Under the pieces are notes generated by a model. That model was not told where the DNA came from, ran no database searches, and saw only the letters and a list, made by a program, of their open reading frames with translations. From an uncultured bacterium (GTDB taxonomy: Bacteria > Cyanobacteriota > Vampirovibrionia > Gastranaerophilales > Gastranaerophilaceae): a DNA stretch of 64,000 bases. Positions 17,347-25,676 of this stretch are shown piece by piece (within the stretch, counting starts at the first letter, position 1; every line of letters begins with the position of its first letter). The stretch lies in contig CASFGO010000027.1 of the NCBI GenBank assembly GCA_949294335.1, positions 119,527 to 183,526 of the forward strand. The letters are read 5' to 3'. Made by a program: the position numbers and the translations under genes.

Positions 17347-19383
17347 ATGTCTGGGAATTTGATTGATAATAAAGTTAAACAATATCAACAACAAGTATCA
17401 CAACAGCCAATATCACAACAACCTTATGTTGGCTATCCTATAAATTCTACAGGGAAACAAACAGTTGAGAAAACACCACAAGCAGATTCTTTTGAAAATC
17501 AAGAAAAGAAAGATAATAGAAAACCATTATTAATTTTAGGTTCTTGGTTCGGTTTGAATAAATTAATGGATTTATTCAATAAAAACTGTTCCAATGAAAA
17601 CTATGAAAAAACTATTATGGGTAGATTAGGAAATTTTGGAGATAGAGTTTCAAATAAATATAGAGATAATAAAATCGTAACTAGTGTTAAAGCAGGATTT
17701 TCAACATTCAAAAATTCAGTAAAAAGCTATATAAATAAAAAGCCACTACTAAGTGCAATGTTTAACACTCCAACAAAACCTGAAAATAGTTTTGTAAAAG
17801 GTTTTATGGAAACACAACAACATGCGGATTTAAATGAAGCAGCAAGAACCATTTCTGGGTATTTAGATGAAATGCCTAAGAGTTTAAAAGAAGCAGGTGC
17901 AACAAAAGCAGAAATACAAGCATTAAAAGCTAAGTACGGTAAGGGCATATTTGGTGGTGTTAAAAACTTAAGAAAAGCTATACAAGAACTACAATTCAAT
18001 AGAATTGGAGCTCCAGCTAACTTCATTGACACATTAGCACCGGATAAAATAGCTGAAACATTAAAAGGAATGAAAATTAAACACTTAGGCTTGGATCCAA
18101 ATACTTACGAATCAGTATTAAAAGACCCTATAAAATATGAAAAAGCAATAGTTAATGCTTGTAAAATTGGAGGCAAAAATGCTAAAGCATTCTTTGGCCG
18201 AAATTCTTGGCTACCATTTGCTCATTTGTTTACAAAACGTTCAACTAATTTATCAATGAGTTATAATAAATTGATTTCTGGTACAAAACATGTTTCAAAA
18301 CTAGGTAAAGCATTAGCTAAAGCACCAAAATTATTCATGCGTGGTTTAACATTTGGTGGTGGAAAAATTAACTCTCTATTTGTAGCATTTGGATTAGGTA
18401 CAGCATTATATAACGCATTAAAAGCACCAAAAGATCAAAAAGTAGGCACAGCTGTTGCAGGTGGAGTAGATGCGATGTCTTGGATTATATCAATGCCATT
18501 AGCTATTAAATTAATGCACGGTATTAATGGCATACAATATGCTGGCATGAGTAAAATGCAAGTTGGAAGATATAGAGTAGCACTTAGAAACTTCGAAAGA
18601 ATGGCAAAAGCTGGGGCTTTTGCAGATAAAGCAGCTTATGACACAGCTTGGAAAGCTGTTCAAAAATTAAAAAATGTTGCAGCTCCTCAATCTAAATTTG
18701 TTAAAGCAATGAAAAAAGTAGGTTCTTTCTTAAGTATTGCACTAGAAACAAAACCTGCATATAAAGAAGTAACTAAAGGTCTTAAAGGTTCTGCAAAAAT
18801 GGCTGCAATTGGACGAAACTTAAAAAGAATGCTTCCATCATTAGGCAAAAATGCAATTGGATACCCTTTAAGATTTGCGATTTATGCATTAGCAATATCT
18901 CCATTGGTAGAAAAATTGATTTCAAGTTGTACAAGTGCAATCTTTGGTAAACCATACGAACCAGAAGAAGAAACTGAAAAAGAAGGAAAAGAAAAGGATA
19001 AAGTTGCACAAAAATCTACTCAAAATATCCAACCAATGCAACCACAACAAACTCAACCTTCTAATTCTCAACAAGCTGAACAAAACCCAGTTGTAAAAAC
19101 AGTAAATATTAATGATTTGCCTGATGATAATCTTATAAAAAGAGAAGTATCAGGAGATCACGTAATGCATCAACCAGAAGAAAGATACATTCCTTCCGAA
19201 AATTGTGAGATAGAAGGAATCGTAAGTCCTTATGATAAAGAAGAAAGATCATACATACCAGCTGAGACAGCACCAGCAATTCAATCAAATCAAGAAACAG
19301 AGCGTTCAACAGTAGATAAAGCAATTGCAAGAGCTAGTAAAGCTGAAGAAAATGCAATGAATGTACTAAATGGCATTTATTAA
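17347..19383 (+). CDS. Unknown 678-residue protein with DSFE motif
   Basis: No family recognised. Residues 1-45 are Gln/Pro-rich; DSFE at 47-50 is followed by a basic patch and a short hydrophobic run, as in the HExxH protein at the left end. The centre is helical and Lys/Ala-rich, with at least three hydrophobic segments (SLFVAFGLGTALYNAL, SWIISMPLAIKL, and FAIYALAISPLVEKLI near 520) that may be membrane-inserting. A Gln/Pro-rich, acidic tail follows. There is no Sec signal peptide. The architecture would fit a large exported or membrane-active protein; function is unknown. It is followed in tandem by the lytic transglycosylase, with which it shares the promoter type. Confidence 0.7.
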   Translation: MSGNLIDNKVKQYQQQVSQQPISQQPYVGYPINSTGKQTVEKTPQADSFENQEKKDNRKPLLILGSWFGLNKLMDLFNKNCSNENYEKTIMGRLGNFGDRVSNKYRDNKIVTSVKAGFSTFKNSVKSYINKKPLLSAMFNTPTKPENSFVKGFMETQQHADLNEAARTISGYLDEMPKSLKEAGATKAEIQALKAKYGKGIFGGVKNLRKAIQELQFNRIGAPANFIDTLAPDKIAETLKGMKIKHLGLDPNTYESVLKDPIKYEKAIVNACKIGGKNAKAFFGRNSWLPFAHLFTKRSTNLSMSYNKLISGTKHVSKLGKALAKAPKLFMRGLTFGGGKINSLFVAFGLGTALYNALKAPKDQKVGTAVAGGVDAMSWIISMPLAIKLMHGINGIQYAGMSKMQVGRYRVALRNFERMAKAGAFADKAAYDTAWKAVQKLKNVAAPQSKFVKAMKKVGSFLSIALETKPAYKEVTKGLKGSAKMAAIGRNLKRMLPSLGKNAIGYPLRFAIYALAISPLVEKLISSCTSAIFGKPYEPEEETEKEGKEKDKVAQKSTQNIQPMQPQQTQPSNSQQAEQNPVVKTVNINDLPDDNLIKREVSGDHVMHQPEERYIPSENCEIEGIVSPYDKEERSYIPAETAPAIQSNQETERSTVDKAIARASKAEENAMNVLNGIY

Positions 19384-19399
19384 TATTTCTTAACATAAA

Positions 19400-19434
19400 A
19401 AGCAATTCTTACTCATAAAAAAACTTTATATAAA
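19400..19434 (+). promoter_or_regulatory. Shared promoter motif, core only (lytic transglycosylase)
   Basis: GCAA within AAGCAA (19400-19405), 19 bases, then TTTATATAAA (19425-19434). An ATTAATA at the upstream-box position is a weak match. Confidence 0.4.
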
Positions 19435-19450
19435 TATACGGGGAATTATT

Positions 19451-20161
19451 ATGAGTTTATTAAAAATTGCAGATTTATCAGGAATAAAAAAAACAATTGC
19501 TACTATGTGTGATGCAAAAGCAAATGGTGGTAATGAAGATAAAGCAATAAATGCAGGTCGCGAAAAAGGATTATATGAATCAGCAGTTGAATCAATTTCA
19601 GATAACACATTTATATTCAATGGTCAAACTTATAATACAGATGGTACAATATTTGAAAAAGAAATAGAAGAACAAAATAATAATCAAAATAATTTTAATA
19701 TTTCAGAAACTGTATATACTCAAACACCTTCAGGTTTCAGCAAAGGTAATTATACATCTGTTGGAAAAGCAAATGGATTTTCAAATGCATACGATGATAA
19801 GATTTTACAATATGCCAATAAATATGGAATTGATCCCAATTATGTAAAAGCAACAATAGCGGTAGAATCAGGTTTCAATGCAAACGCAGTATCATCAACA
19901 AATGATTATGGATTGATGCAATTAAATGCAAAATATAATGGTAAAGTTCTTAATGTTGATGAAAATTTAGATAAAGGTTGTAAATATTTAGCACAATGTT
20001 TAAAAGAATTTAATGGCGATATGAATAAAGCTTCAATGGGTTATAATATGGGTATTTATGGAGCAAGAAAATCAGGTGCGGCATCAAGTGCTTATTCAAG
20101 AAAAGTTGTTGCTAATTACAATGCATTAAAAAATAATCAAAAATTCAGCATTACTGCATAA
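19451..20161 (+). CDS. Lytic transglycosylase (SLT domain) without signal peptide
   Basis: 236 residues. The C-terminal half (about 110-235) is a Slt-type goose-lysozyme fold: YANKYGIDPNYVKATIAVES carries the catalytic glutamate (E139), followed by DYGLMQLN and the late SMGYNMG. These enzymes cut peptidoglycan glycan strands to form 1,6-anhydroMurNAc. The N-terminal 100 residues are polar and Asn/Gln-rich, with FIFNGQTYNTDG, and lack a Sec signal or membrane anchor. That is odd for an enzyme whose substrate lies outside the cytoplasm. Phage-type, holin-dependent or dedicated-secretion export are alternatives. GGGG precedes ATG. Confidence 0.85.
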   Translation: MSLLKIADLSGIKKTIATMCDAKANGGNEDKAINAGREKGLYESAVESISDNTFIFNGQTYNTDGTIFEKEIEEQNNNQNNFNISETVYTQTPSGFSKGNYTSVGKANGFSNAYDDKILQYANKYGIDPNYVKATIAVESGFNANAVSSTNDYGLMQLNAKYNGKVLNVDENLDKGCKYLAQCLKEFNGDMNKASMGYNMGIYGARKSGAASSAYSRKVVANYNALKNNQKFSITA

Positions 20162-20204
20162 TTTGTCTATGATATAATAACTTCATAAAGAAGGGATTAT
20201 AATT

Positions 20205-21764
20205 ATGGATAAATTTTACACTACAACTGCAATTGATTATGTAAATGGTGCACCTCATATCGGTCATGCTTACGAAAAGATTTTAACTGATGTTATATTT
20301 AGACATTATACACAACGCTGTGACAATGCTTTTTTCTTAACAGGCACTGATGAACATGGTATTAAGATTCAAAAAACTGCAGCAGAAAGAGGTATTACAC
20401 CAAAAGAACTTTGTGATCAGAATGCTCAACAGTTTAAAGATGCTTGGAAAGCTTTAGATGTTAATTATAACCATTTTGTAAGAACAACAGATGATTACCA
20501 TGAAAAAGTTGTTCAAAAAATATTTAAAAAACTTGTAGAAAAAGGTGATATATATAAACACTCATATACAGGTTTATATTGTAGTGGTTGTGAAGCATTC
20601 TTAAATGAAAAAGATTTAACAGAAGATGGTCTATGCCCAGATCACTTAAAAAAACCTGAAGTAGTTTCAGAAGAAAATTATTTCTTTAAATTATCTAAAT
20701 ACAAAGATGCAATAATTAAGCATATAAAACAAAATCCAGATTTTATAGTTCCTACATTCCGTGCAAATGAAGTATTAAATCAATTAGAAAATATAGAAGA
20801 TATATCAGTATCAAGAGCAAAATCAAATGTATCTTGGGGTATAGATGTTTTAGATGACAAGGAACAAGTTATATATGTTTGGATTGATGCATTATCAAAC
20901 TATATAACAGCAATTGGTTATGATCCTGATGGTTCAAGCGAACAATTCAACAAATTATGGCCAGCTGATGTTCAAGTTATCGGTAAAGATATCCTTAAAT
21001 TCCACAGCATTTATTGGTTAGCAATATTAATGGCACTTGATTTACCATTACCTAAACATATTTTAGCTCATGGTTGGATTACTATAGATGAAACTAAGAT
21101 GTCTAAATCTTTAGGAAATGTAATCTCACCAACAACAGTAATAGAAAATTTTGAATTGCCAATACCTGATGCATTTAGATATTATATGGCATCAGCGGCT
21201 CCTTGCGGCAAAGATGGAAATTATTCCGATGAAGACTTTAAAGAAAAAGTTAATGCTCATTTAGCAAATTCAATGGGTAATTTACTAAATAGAACTTTAT
21301 CAATGTTAGTAAAATATTTTGATGGAGATATTAAACAAGAATTTAAAGTAGAAACAGAGTTATCAAAACAAGCAGAACAAACAGTAAAAGATGTTATGCA
21401 TCATTTTGATTACTATGAAATACAAGAAGCAGCTCAAAAAATAATGCAACTTGTAGATTCTGCAAATAAATATATTACAGATTCAGAGCCTTGGGCATTA
21501 GCTAAAAATGGTGAAATGGATAAATGCGGTCAGGTTCTTACAACCGTTTTAGATGTAATGTGCATTGTATCAAGTTTGATTTATCCTTATTGTCCAAATA
21601 TTGCTAAAGACATGGCAAATCAATTATCTTATGATATAGGGACAAAACTTCAAGATTTAAAAACTGATAATATTAAAGTTGGTCACTTAATTGATAAAGC
21701 AAATATTCATCCTGTATTCTTAAGATTAGATAGTGAACTTGCAGATAAATCTCAAAAAAAATAA
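20205..21764 (+). CDS. metG: Methionyl-tRNA synthetase
   Basis: Class I aminoacyl-tRNA synthetase charging tRNA-Met. 519 residues. The HIGH signature is at 18-21 and KMSKS at 298-302. A zinc knuckle region starts CSGC at 126-129, with further Cys/His in CPDH. It ends without the C-terminal EMAP-like tRNA-binding domain present in the longer bacterial form, a common variant. AAGGGAT lies before the ATG and a TATAAT about 30 bases upstream. A strong terminator follows, so it is monocistronic. Confidence 0.96.
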   Translation: MDKFYTTTAIDYVNGAPHIGHAYEKILTDVIFRHYTQRCDNAFFLTGTDEHGIKIQKTAAERGITPKELCDQNAQQFKDAWKALDVNYNHFVRTTDDYHEKVVQKIFKKLVEKGDIYKHSYTGLYCSGCEAFLNEKDLTEDGLCPDHLKKPEVVSEENYFFKLSKYKDAIIKHIKQNPDFIVPTFRANEVLNQLENIEDISVSRAKSNVSWGIDVLDDKEQVIYVWIDALSNYITAIGYDPDGSSEQFNKLWPADVQVIGKDILKFHSIYWLAILMALDLPLPKHILAHGWITIDETKMSKSLGNVISPTTVIENFELPIPDAFRYYMASAAPCGKDGNYSDEDFKEKVNAHLANSMGNLLNRTLSMLVKYFDGDIKQEFKVETELSKQAEQTVKDVMHHFDYYEIQEAAQKIMQLVDSANKYITDSEPWALAKNGEMDKCGQVLTTVLDVMCIVSSLIYPYCPNIAKDMANQLSYDIGTKLQDLKTDNIKVGHLIDKANIHPVFLRLDSELADKSQKK

Positions 21765-21778
21765 ACATTAACAATAAT

Positions 21779-21810
21779 AAAAAACCTCCTTTATAAGGAG
21801 GTTTTTTATT
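21779..21810 (+). terminator. Terminator after metG
   Basis: A 13-base perfect stem (21779-21791 with 21795-21807) with a 3-base loop ends in a T run. Confidence 0.9.
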
Positions 21811-21921
21811 AAGTGTATAAAAGTCTCTATTTCGTTTTGTATCAATTTTTTTTAAAAATGTTATAAAATGTCAAAAATGTGGAAAGTATGTAATGTAAGG
21901 ATTGAAAACGAGGTGTACTCA

Positions 21922-22017
21922 ATGTTAGATTTATTACTTTTTGCATTCGTATTCTACATTTCAATAATTATGCTACCAAGCATAATAGAAGGACACAAAA
22001 CCTTACGAAATATGTAG
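21922..22017 (+). CDS. 31-residue single-helix membrane peptide
   Basis: A short frame from ATG 21922 to TAG 22015-22017 encodes MLDLLLFAFVFYISIIMLP followed by a short polar tail ending TLRNM. The first ~20 residues form one hydrophobic helix. CGAGGTG sits 9 bases before ATG, and TATAAA-type -10 sequences lie about 60 bases upstream. It is well separated from the metG terminator and its stop is 3 bases from that of convergent tdk. No homologue comes to mind. A toxin-like or regulatory small membrane protein is possible, but coding status needs evidence. Confidence 0.5.
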   Translation: MLDLLLFAFVFYISIIMLPSIIEGHKTLRNM

Positions 22018-22020
22018 TGT

Positions 22021-22641
22021 TTATTTGTGGATAAAATTTAAGATTTTTAAGTTGTTACGTGGTTTATCGCCATTCTTATCAGGCAATTCGTAACACTTAA
22101 CACATCGTGCTTCATAAGTTTCATCTCCACCAATCATAATAAGTGGAGAACTTTTGTCAGCAGGCTCCCCATTTATTAAACGTTGAGTTCTTGTCGCATA
22201 TTCACAACCACACTTCATACATACAGCTTGTAATTTATCAATCTTAGTTGCTATACACATTAATTGTGGCATTGGACCAAATGGTTCTGATTTAAAATCA
22301 AGTTCAAGACCTGTACCTATAACTTTTTTACCTTCTTTCATTAAAGTTGATATAACTTTTACAATATTTGAATCAAAAAATTGAAGTTCATCTATTGCTA
22401 TAACTTCATCTTCTGGCTTAACATTAGACATAATTTGAATAGAATGTTCAATTTTTATTGCATCAGCCCATAATCCATTTCTTGATTCAATATAATCACC
22501 ATTAGCTCTTGTATCAATTTTAGGAGAAAATACTTTTATTTTTTTCTTTGCAATAACACATCTACGAATTCTTCTTAATAACTCTTCGGTTTTCCCACAA
22601 CTCATAGGACCAGTTATTAATTCAAAACTATATCCACTCAT
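22021..22641 (-). CDS. tdk: Thymidine kinase
   Basis: Salvage enzyme phosphorylating thymidine with ATP, type II (TK1-like) family. 206 residues. P-loop GPMSCGKT at 11-18, the Walker B-like IDELQFF, and a zinc site from CMKCGC and CVKC. The lasso region between them has the usual TR and basic residues. GGGGAG is the ribosome site; TTGACC-17-TAATAT upstream is a plausible sigma70 promoter. The tail after the zinc site is slightly extended. Confidence 0.95.
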   Translation of the reverse strand: MSGYSFELITGPMSCGKTEELLRRIRRCVIAKKKIKVFSPKIDTRANGDYIESRNGLWADAIKIEHSIQIMSNVKPEDEVIAIDELQFFDSNIVKVISTLMKEGKKVIGTGLELDFKSEPFGPMPQLMCIATKIDKLQAVCMKCGCEYATRTQRLINGEPADKSSPLIMIGGDETYEARCVKCYELPDKNGDKPRNNLKILNFIHK

Positions 22642-22725
22642 TTTATTATTAATCTCCCCAAAATTATTTAACTTCCCATTTGTATATTAAATAAACTTTA
22701 TTTATTGGTCAAATTTGTAATATTT

Positions 22726-23355
22726 TTAAACACATATTTTTTGATATGTACATCTATTGCATTTTTCATTTTTTATAATTGGCGGTTGATAGAGCTTTTG
22801 TATATTATTATAAGTTTCTTCTATTTTTTCTATATACTTATGCTTTAATTGTTCTGTTAACTTAATATTCTTTTCTTCTCCTGTTTTTAAATTTAAGTAT
22901 ACAAAATTTAAACTACGATAATTTTTTATAAGTAAATCACAACATAATAAATATATAATTGTCTGAAAATCATATTCAGGAGTTTTAGGTATTTGCCCTG
23001 TTTTATAGTCTAAAATATAATATTCATCATTCTCATTTTTCACTAAAGCATCAATTCTACCACCTATCCAAATATTATTTATTTTACAAGAAATATTTGA
23101 TTCGACTTGAATAGTTTTGTACTTAAAATATTTCAGCATTAATAATGTATTCCACATTTCTTGTTCTTTTTCAGATAATGTAAATAATGAAATATCTTGA
23201 CCTTTTAGATGGTAAGATGCCAAAGCATGTATATTTTTACCTAAAATAAATGTATTATCTAATTGAGGTATATTTATATTTTTTATATACCTAAAATAAT
23301 ACTTAGCCGGACATTCAGTATAGGTATTAAGCATTTGTGGAGAATATATGGGCAT
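22726..23355 (-). CDS. PD-(D/E)XK nuclease, Cas4/AddB-like with Fe-S cysteines
   Basis: 209 residues. It begins MPIYSPQMLNTYTECPAKYY, the typical start of Cas4/RecB-family nuclease domains, with the first cluster cysteine in TECPAKYYF. The active-site core is GGRIDALV and YILDYKTG (D then DxK). Three more cysteines (CNRCTYQKIC) close the protein, the arrangement that holds a 4Fe-4S cluster. No helicase, cas gene or CRISPR array is in the window, so it is a stand-alone nuclease, perhaps for DNA repair. Its ATG overlaps the stop of the upstream kinase (TAATG), implying coupling. Confidence 0.8.
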   Translation of the reverse strand: MPIYSPQMLNTYTECPAKYYFRYIKNINIPQLDNTFILGKNIHALASYHLKGQDISLFTLSEKEQEMWNTLLMLKYFKYKTIQVESNISCKINNIWIGGRIDALVKNENDEYYILDYKTGQIPKTPEYDFQTIIYLLCCDLLIKNYRSLNFVYLNLKTGEEKNIKLTEQLKHKYIEKIEETYNNIQKLYQPPIIKNEKCNRCTYQKICV

Positions 23356-24407
23356 TATTCTTTCACTTTAACACATCTATAATCACTATTATCATTTAAT
23401 ATTCTTTTAATTTCATCAAAAGTTATTAACCCCTCAGTTGCACCAAATTTTGAAACAACAGAACTTGATTCAACCGAAGCATACATTAACGATTGACTTA
23501 TATCAAAATTAGTTTCTCTTAATGATGCAAAAAAAGTTGATGCAAATGCATCACCAGCACCTAATGTTGAAATAACCGGAGATGGGAAAACAGGACAATT
23601 ATAATAATCTTTTCCATCATAAGCATATGCACCATTTCCACCATCAGTTATTACAACAACTTGATAATCTTTTATTTTAAGCTTTCTAAGCATTGCTCTA
23701 ATATCTGGATGAATTATTGCATCTGAGTAATGTTCAGTCTTTGTATCAGGTCTAACTTTTATTCCACTACACATTGATGCTTCTTCCTTATTCATAACAA
23801 CAACATCAGCTGTAGCAAGTATTTTTTTCATATATTCAAAACCTTGTTTTATACTTGTTGTTCCTGCATTAAAACAAACTTTTATATCATTTTCTTTTGC
23901 AAAATTAACCAATGGTTCTAAGACTTTATTTGATTCACCATTTAATGGCGCAATATATAACCAATCAGCATCTTTTAGTTTATCAAAATTAATATCTTCA
24001 AGTTTAATTAAAGCATTAGCCCCCCTATTTGCTAAAACTGTTCTATCACCTTGAAAACTTACAAGAATAATAGAAAACCCAGTACTAATTGCTTTATCTT
24101 GAATAATACAATCTGTTTTTACTGTGCTATTTTTAAAATTTTCTAAAATCCCTTGAGAATATATATCATCTCCAATTTTAAATATTGCAGATGTATCAAA
24201 TCCGAGATTTGCAAAATTCATTGCGGTATTAACTCCACCGCCACCAACTTTAGAAGAAAAATTTGACATATCAAGTTTTGCACCATAAGGATAACTCATA
24301 TAGTTTGAACTACTGTCTTTTGAACAAACAGACAAAATATTTGCAGAATCACATTCCACAAATACATCCATTGTCGCACTTCCTATTGTAAAAACCTTTT
24401 TCTTCAT
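23355..24407 (-). CDS. PfkB family carbohydrate/nucleoside kinase
   Basis: 350 residues, ribokinase superfamily. The N-terminal signature region GGGGVNTAMNFANLG binds the sugar. The C-terminal signature STLGAGDAFASTFFASL holds the catalytic aspartate and anion hole. The substrate (ribose, fructose, adenosine, 2-keto-3-deoxygluconate or other) cannot be called from sequence. GGGAGAGAG precedes ATG. It overlaps the downstream nuclease gene by one base; the pairing has no obvious metabolic logic. Confidence 0.88.
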   Translation of the reverse strand: MKKKVFTIGSATMDVFVECDSANILSVCSKDSSSNYMSYPYGAKLDMSNFSSKVGGGGVNTAMNFANLGFDTSAIFKIGDDIYSQGILENFKNSTVKTDCIIQDKAISTGFSIILVSFQGDRTVLANRGANALIKLEDINFDKLKDADWLYIAPLNGESNKVLEPLVNFAKENDIKVCFNAGTTSIKQGFEYMKKILATADVVVMNKEEASMCSGIKVRPDTKTEHYSDAIIHPDIRAMLRKLKIKDYQVVVITDGGNGAYAYDGKDYYNCPVFPSPVISTLGAGDAFASTFFASLRETNFDISQSLMYASVESSSVVSKFGATEGLITFDEIKRILNDNSDYRCVKVKE

Positions 24408-24425
24408 GACTCTCTCCCAATAAAT

Positions 24426-24449
24426 ACGCCCTTATAATAGGGCGTTTTA
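24426..24449 (-). terminator. Probable terminator after the 101-residue gene
   Basis: A GC-rich 7-base stem (24426-24432 with 24439-24445) with a 6-base loop lies between two leftward genes. The downstream T tract on the minus strand is interrupted, so strength is uncertain. Confidence 0.5.
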
Positions 24450-24478
24450 ATTAATTATATTTCGTGTTTATTATAACT

Positions 24479-24784
24479 CTAAGCATCTGTAGTAGCAAAT
24501 GTTGCTGCTTCTGGATAAGGAATTCCTGCTCGACAAGCAGCATTAAACATTTTATCAGATACTTCAGCTAATTGAGGATTTTTTAACAAACGTTGCATAT
24601 CTGCTTCATGGTTATCAACTTTAACCATTGATTTACCCAATGCTTCTGATACAGGAGCAGATGCATCTGTTTGCTGTTTCTCAATATTTACGTTTTTATT
24701 ATTACTTACATTATTTAAAGATGTAGGTTGTGGCATCTTTATTTCTTTATTAGGATTAAATCCATTGTTGTTAATTTCACTCAT
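24479..24784 (-). CDS. Unknown 101-residue polar protein
   Basis: No family recognised. The first half is Asn/Lys/Pro-rich and probably disordered. The second half (ADMQRLLKNPQLAEVSDKMF and on) looks like a small helical domain ending ATFATTDA. There is no signal peptide or membrane segment. Its start has only a weak GATAGG upstream. It carries the full shared promoter and looks monocistronic. Small size and N-terminal disorder would suit an exported or chaperone-like protein; this is inference. Confidence 0.6.
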   Translation of the reverse strand: MSEINNNGFNPNKEIKMPQPTSLNNVSNNKNVNIEKQQTDASAPVSEALGKSMVKVDNHEADMQRLLKNPQLAEVSDKMFNAACRAGIPYPEAATFATTDA

Positions 24785-24847
24785 GTTGAACCTATCTTTC
24801 TTTACTTTGTTTATACTTTCTTTTACTTTCTAATAATTTTCTGTCCT

Positions 24848-24902
24848 CTTATATAAAGCAGTAAATTATTTTTTTTTGCTAGTTTGTATACAATTTGTTA
24901 CA
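24848..24902 (-). promoter_or_regulatory. Shared tripartite promoter motif (101-residue gene)
   Basis: Reading leftward: TGTAACA (24896-24902), 16 bases, GCAA within TAGCAA (24876-24881), 18 bases, then TTTATATAAG (24848-24857). TGTAACA to TTTATA is 38 bases. This is the cleanest copy. Confidence 0.65.
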
Positions 24903-25010
24903 AAACTAAAAGTGCTAATAAATATTATTAATTCTAAACGGTCTTTTTGTCAATTAGTTAACTTATTTGTATTTATGCTATGATAGACGTATAGATTAGG
25001 AGCTTGAATT

Positions 25011-25676
25011 ATGCAAGATATCAATAAATATATAGAACATACATTACTAAAACAAGATGCACAAAAAAATGAATTATTGAAATTATTTACAGAAGCTAAA
25101 GAGCATGCTTTCTTTGGAGTATGCGTAAACCCATGCTTTGTAAAAATGGCTAAAGAAAATTTAAAAGATTCAGATGTAAATATTGTTACAGTGATCGGAT
25201 TTCCTCTAGGTGCAAATTGTTCTGAAGTCAAAGCTTTTGAAACACAAAAAGCTATAAATGATGGTGCTGATGAAATTGATATGGTTCTTAATGTTTCAAA
25301 AATAAAAGATAAAGACTATGAGTACGTTAAATCAGATATTGAAGCAGTACGTAATGCATGCCCTAATAATCTTTTGAAAGTAATATTAGAAACAGACTTA
25401 TTAACCAAAGAAGAAATCAAAAAAGCTTGCGAAATATGTATAGAAGCAAAGGCTGATTTAGTAAAAACATCAACAGGGTTTGTCAAAAATGGAGTTGGTG
25501 CAAAAGTAGAAGATGTAAAAATAATGTATGATACCGTATCACCTTACGGATTAAAAGTTAAAGCTTCAGGTGGGATTAGAGATGCTGAGAAAGCAAAAGC
25601 TTTAATAGAAGTAGGAGCAAGTCGTTTAGGAACAAGCTCTGGAGTTGCAATAGTAGAAGGAATGAGGAATATATAA
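25011..25676 (+). CDS. deoC: Deoxyribose-phosphate aldolase
   Basis: Splits 2-deoxyribose 5-phosphate into glyceraldehyde 3-phosphate and acetaldehyde in deoxynucleoside catabolism. 221 residues, TIM barrel. Visible are IEHTLLK, GVCVNP, VIGFPLG, EIDMVLNV, and the Schiff-base lysine in LVKTSTGF, then VKASGGIRD. AGGAG precedes ATG and TATGAT lies about 30 bases upstream. The stop is immediately followed by the ychF ATG, so the two are translated from one message. Confidence 0.96.
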   Translation: MQDINKYIEHTLLKQDAQKNELLKLFTEAKEHAFFGVCVNPCFVKMAKENLKDSDVNIVTVIGFPLGANCSEVKAFETQKAINDGADEIDMVLNVSKIKDKDYEYVKSDIEAVRNACPNNLLKVILETDLLTKEEIKKACEICIEAKADLVKTSTGFVKNGVGAKVEDVKIMYDTVSPYGLKVKASGGIRDAEKAKALIEVGASRLGTSSGVAIVEGMRNI

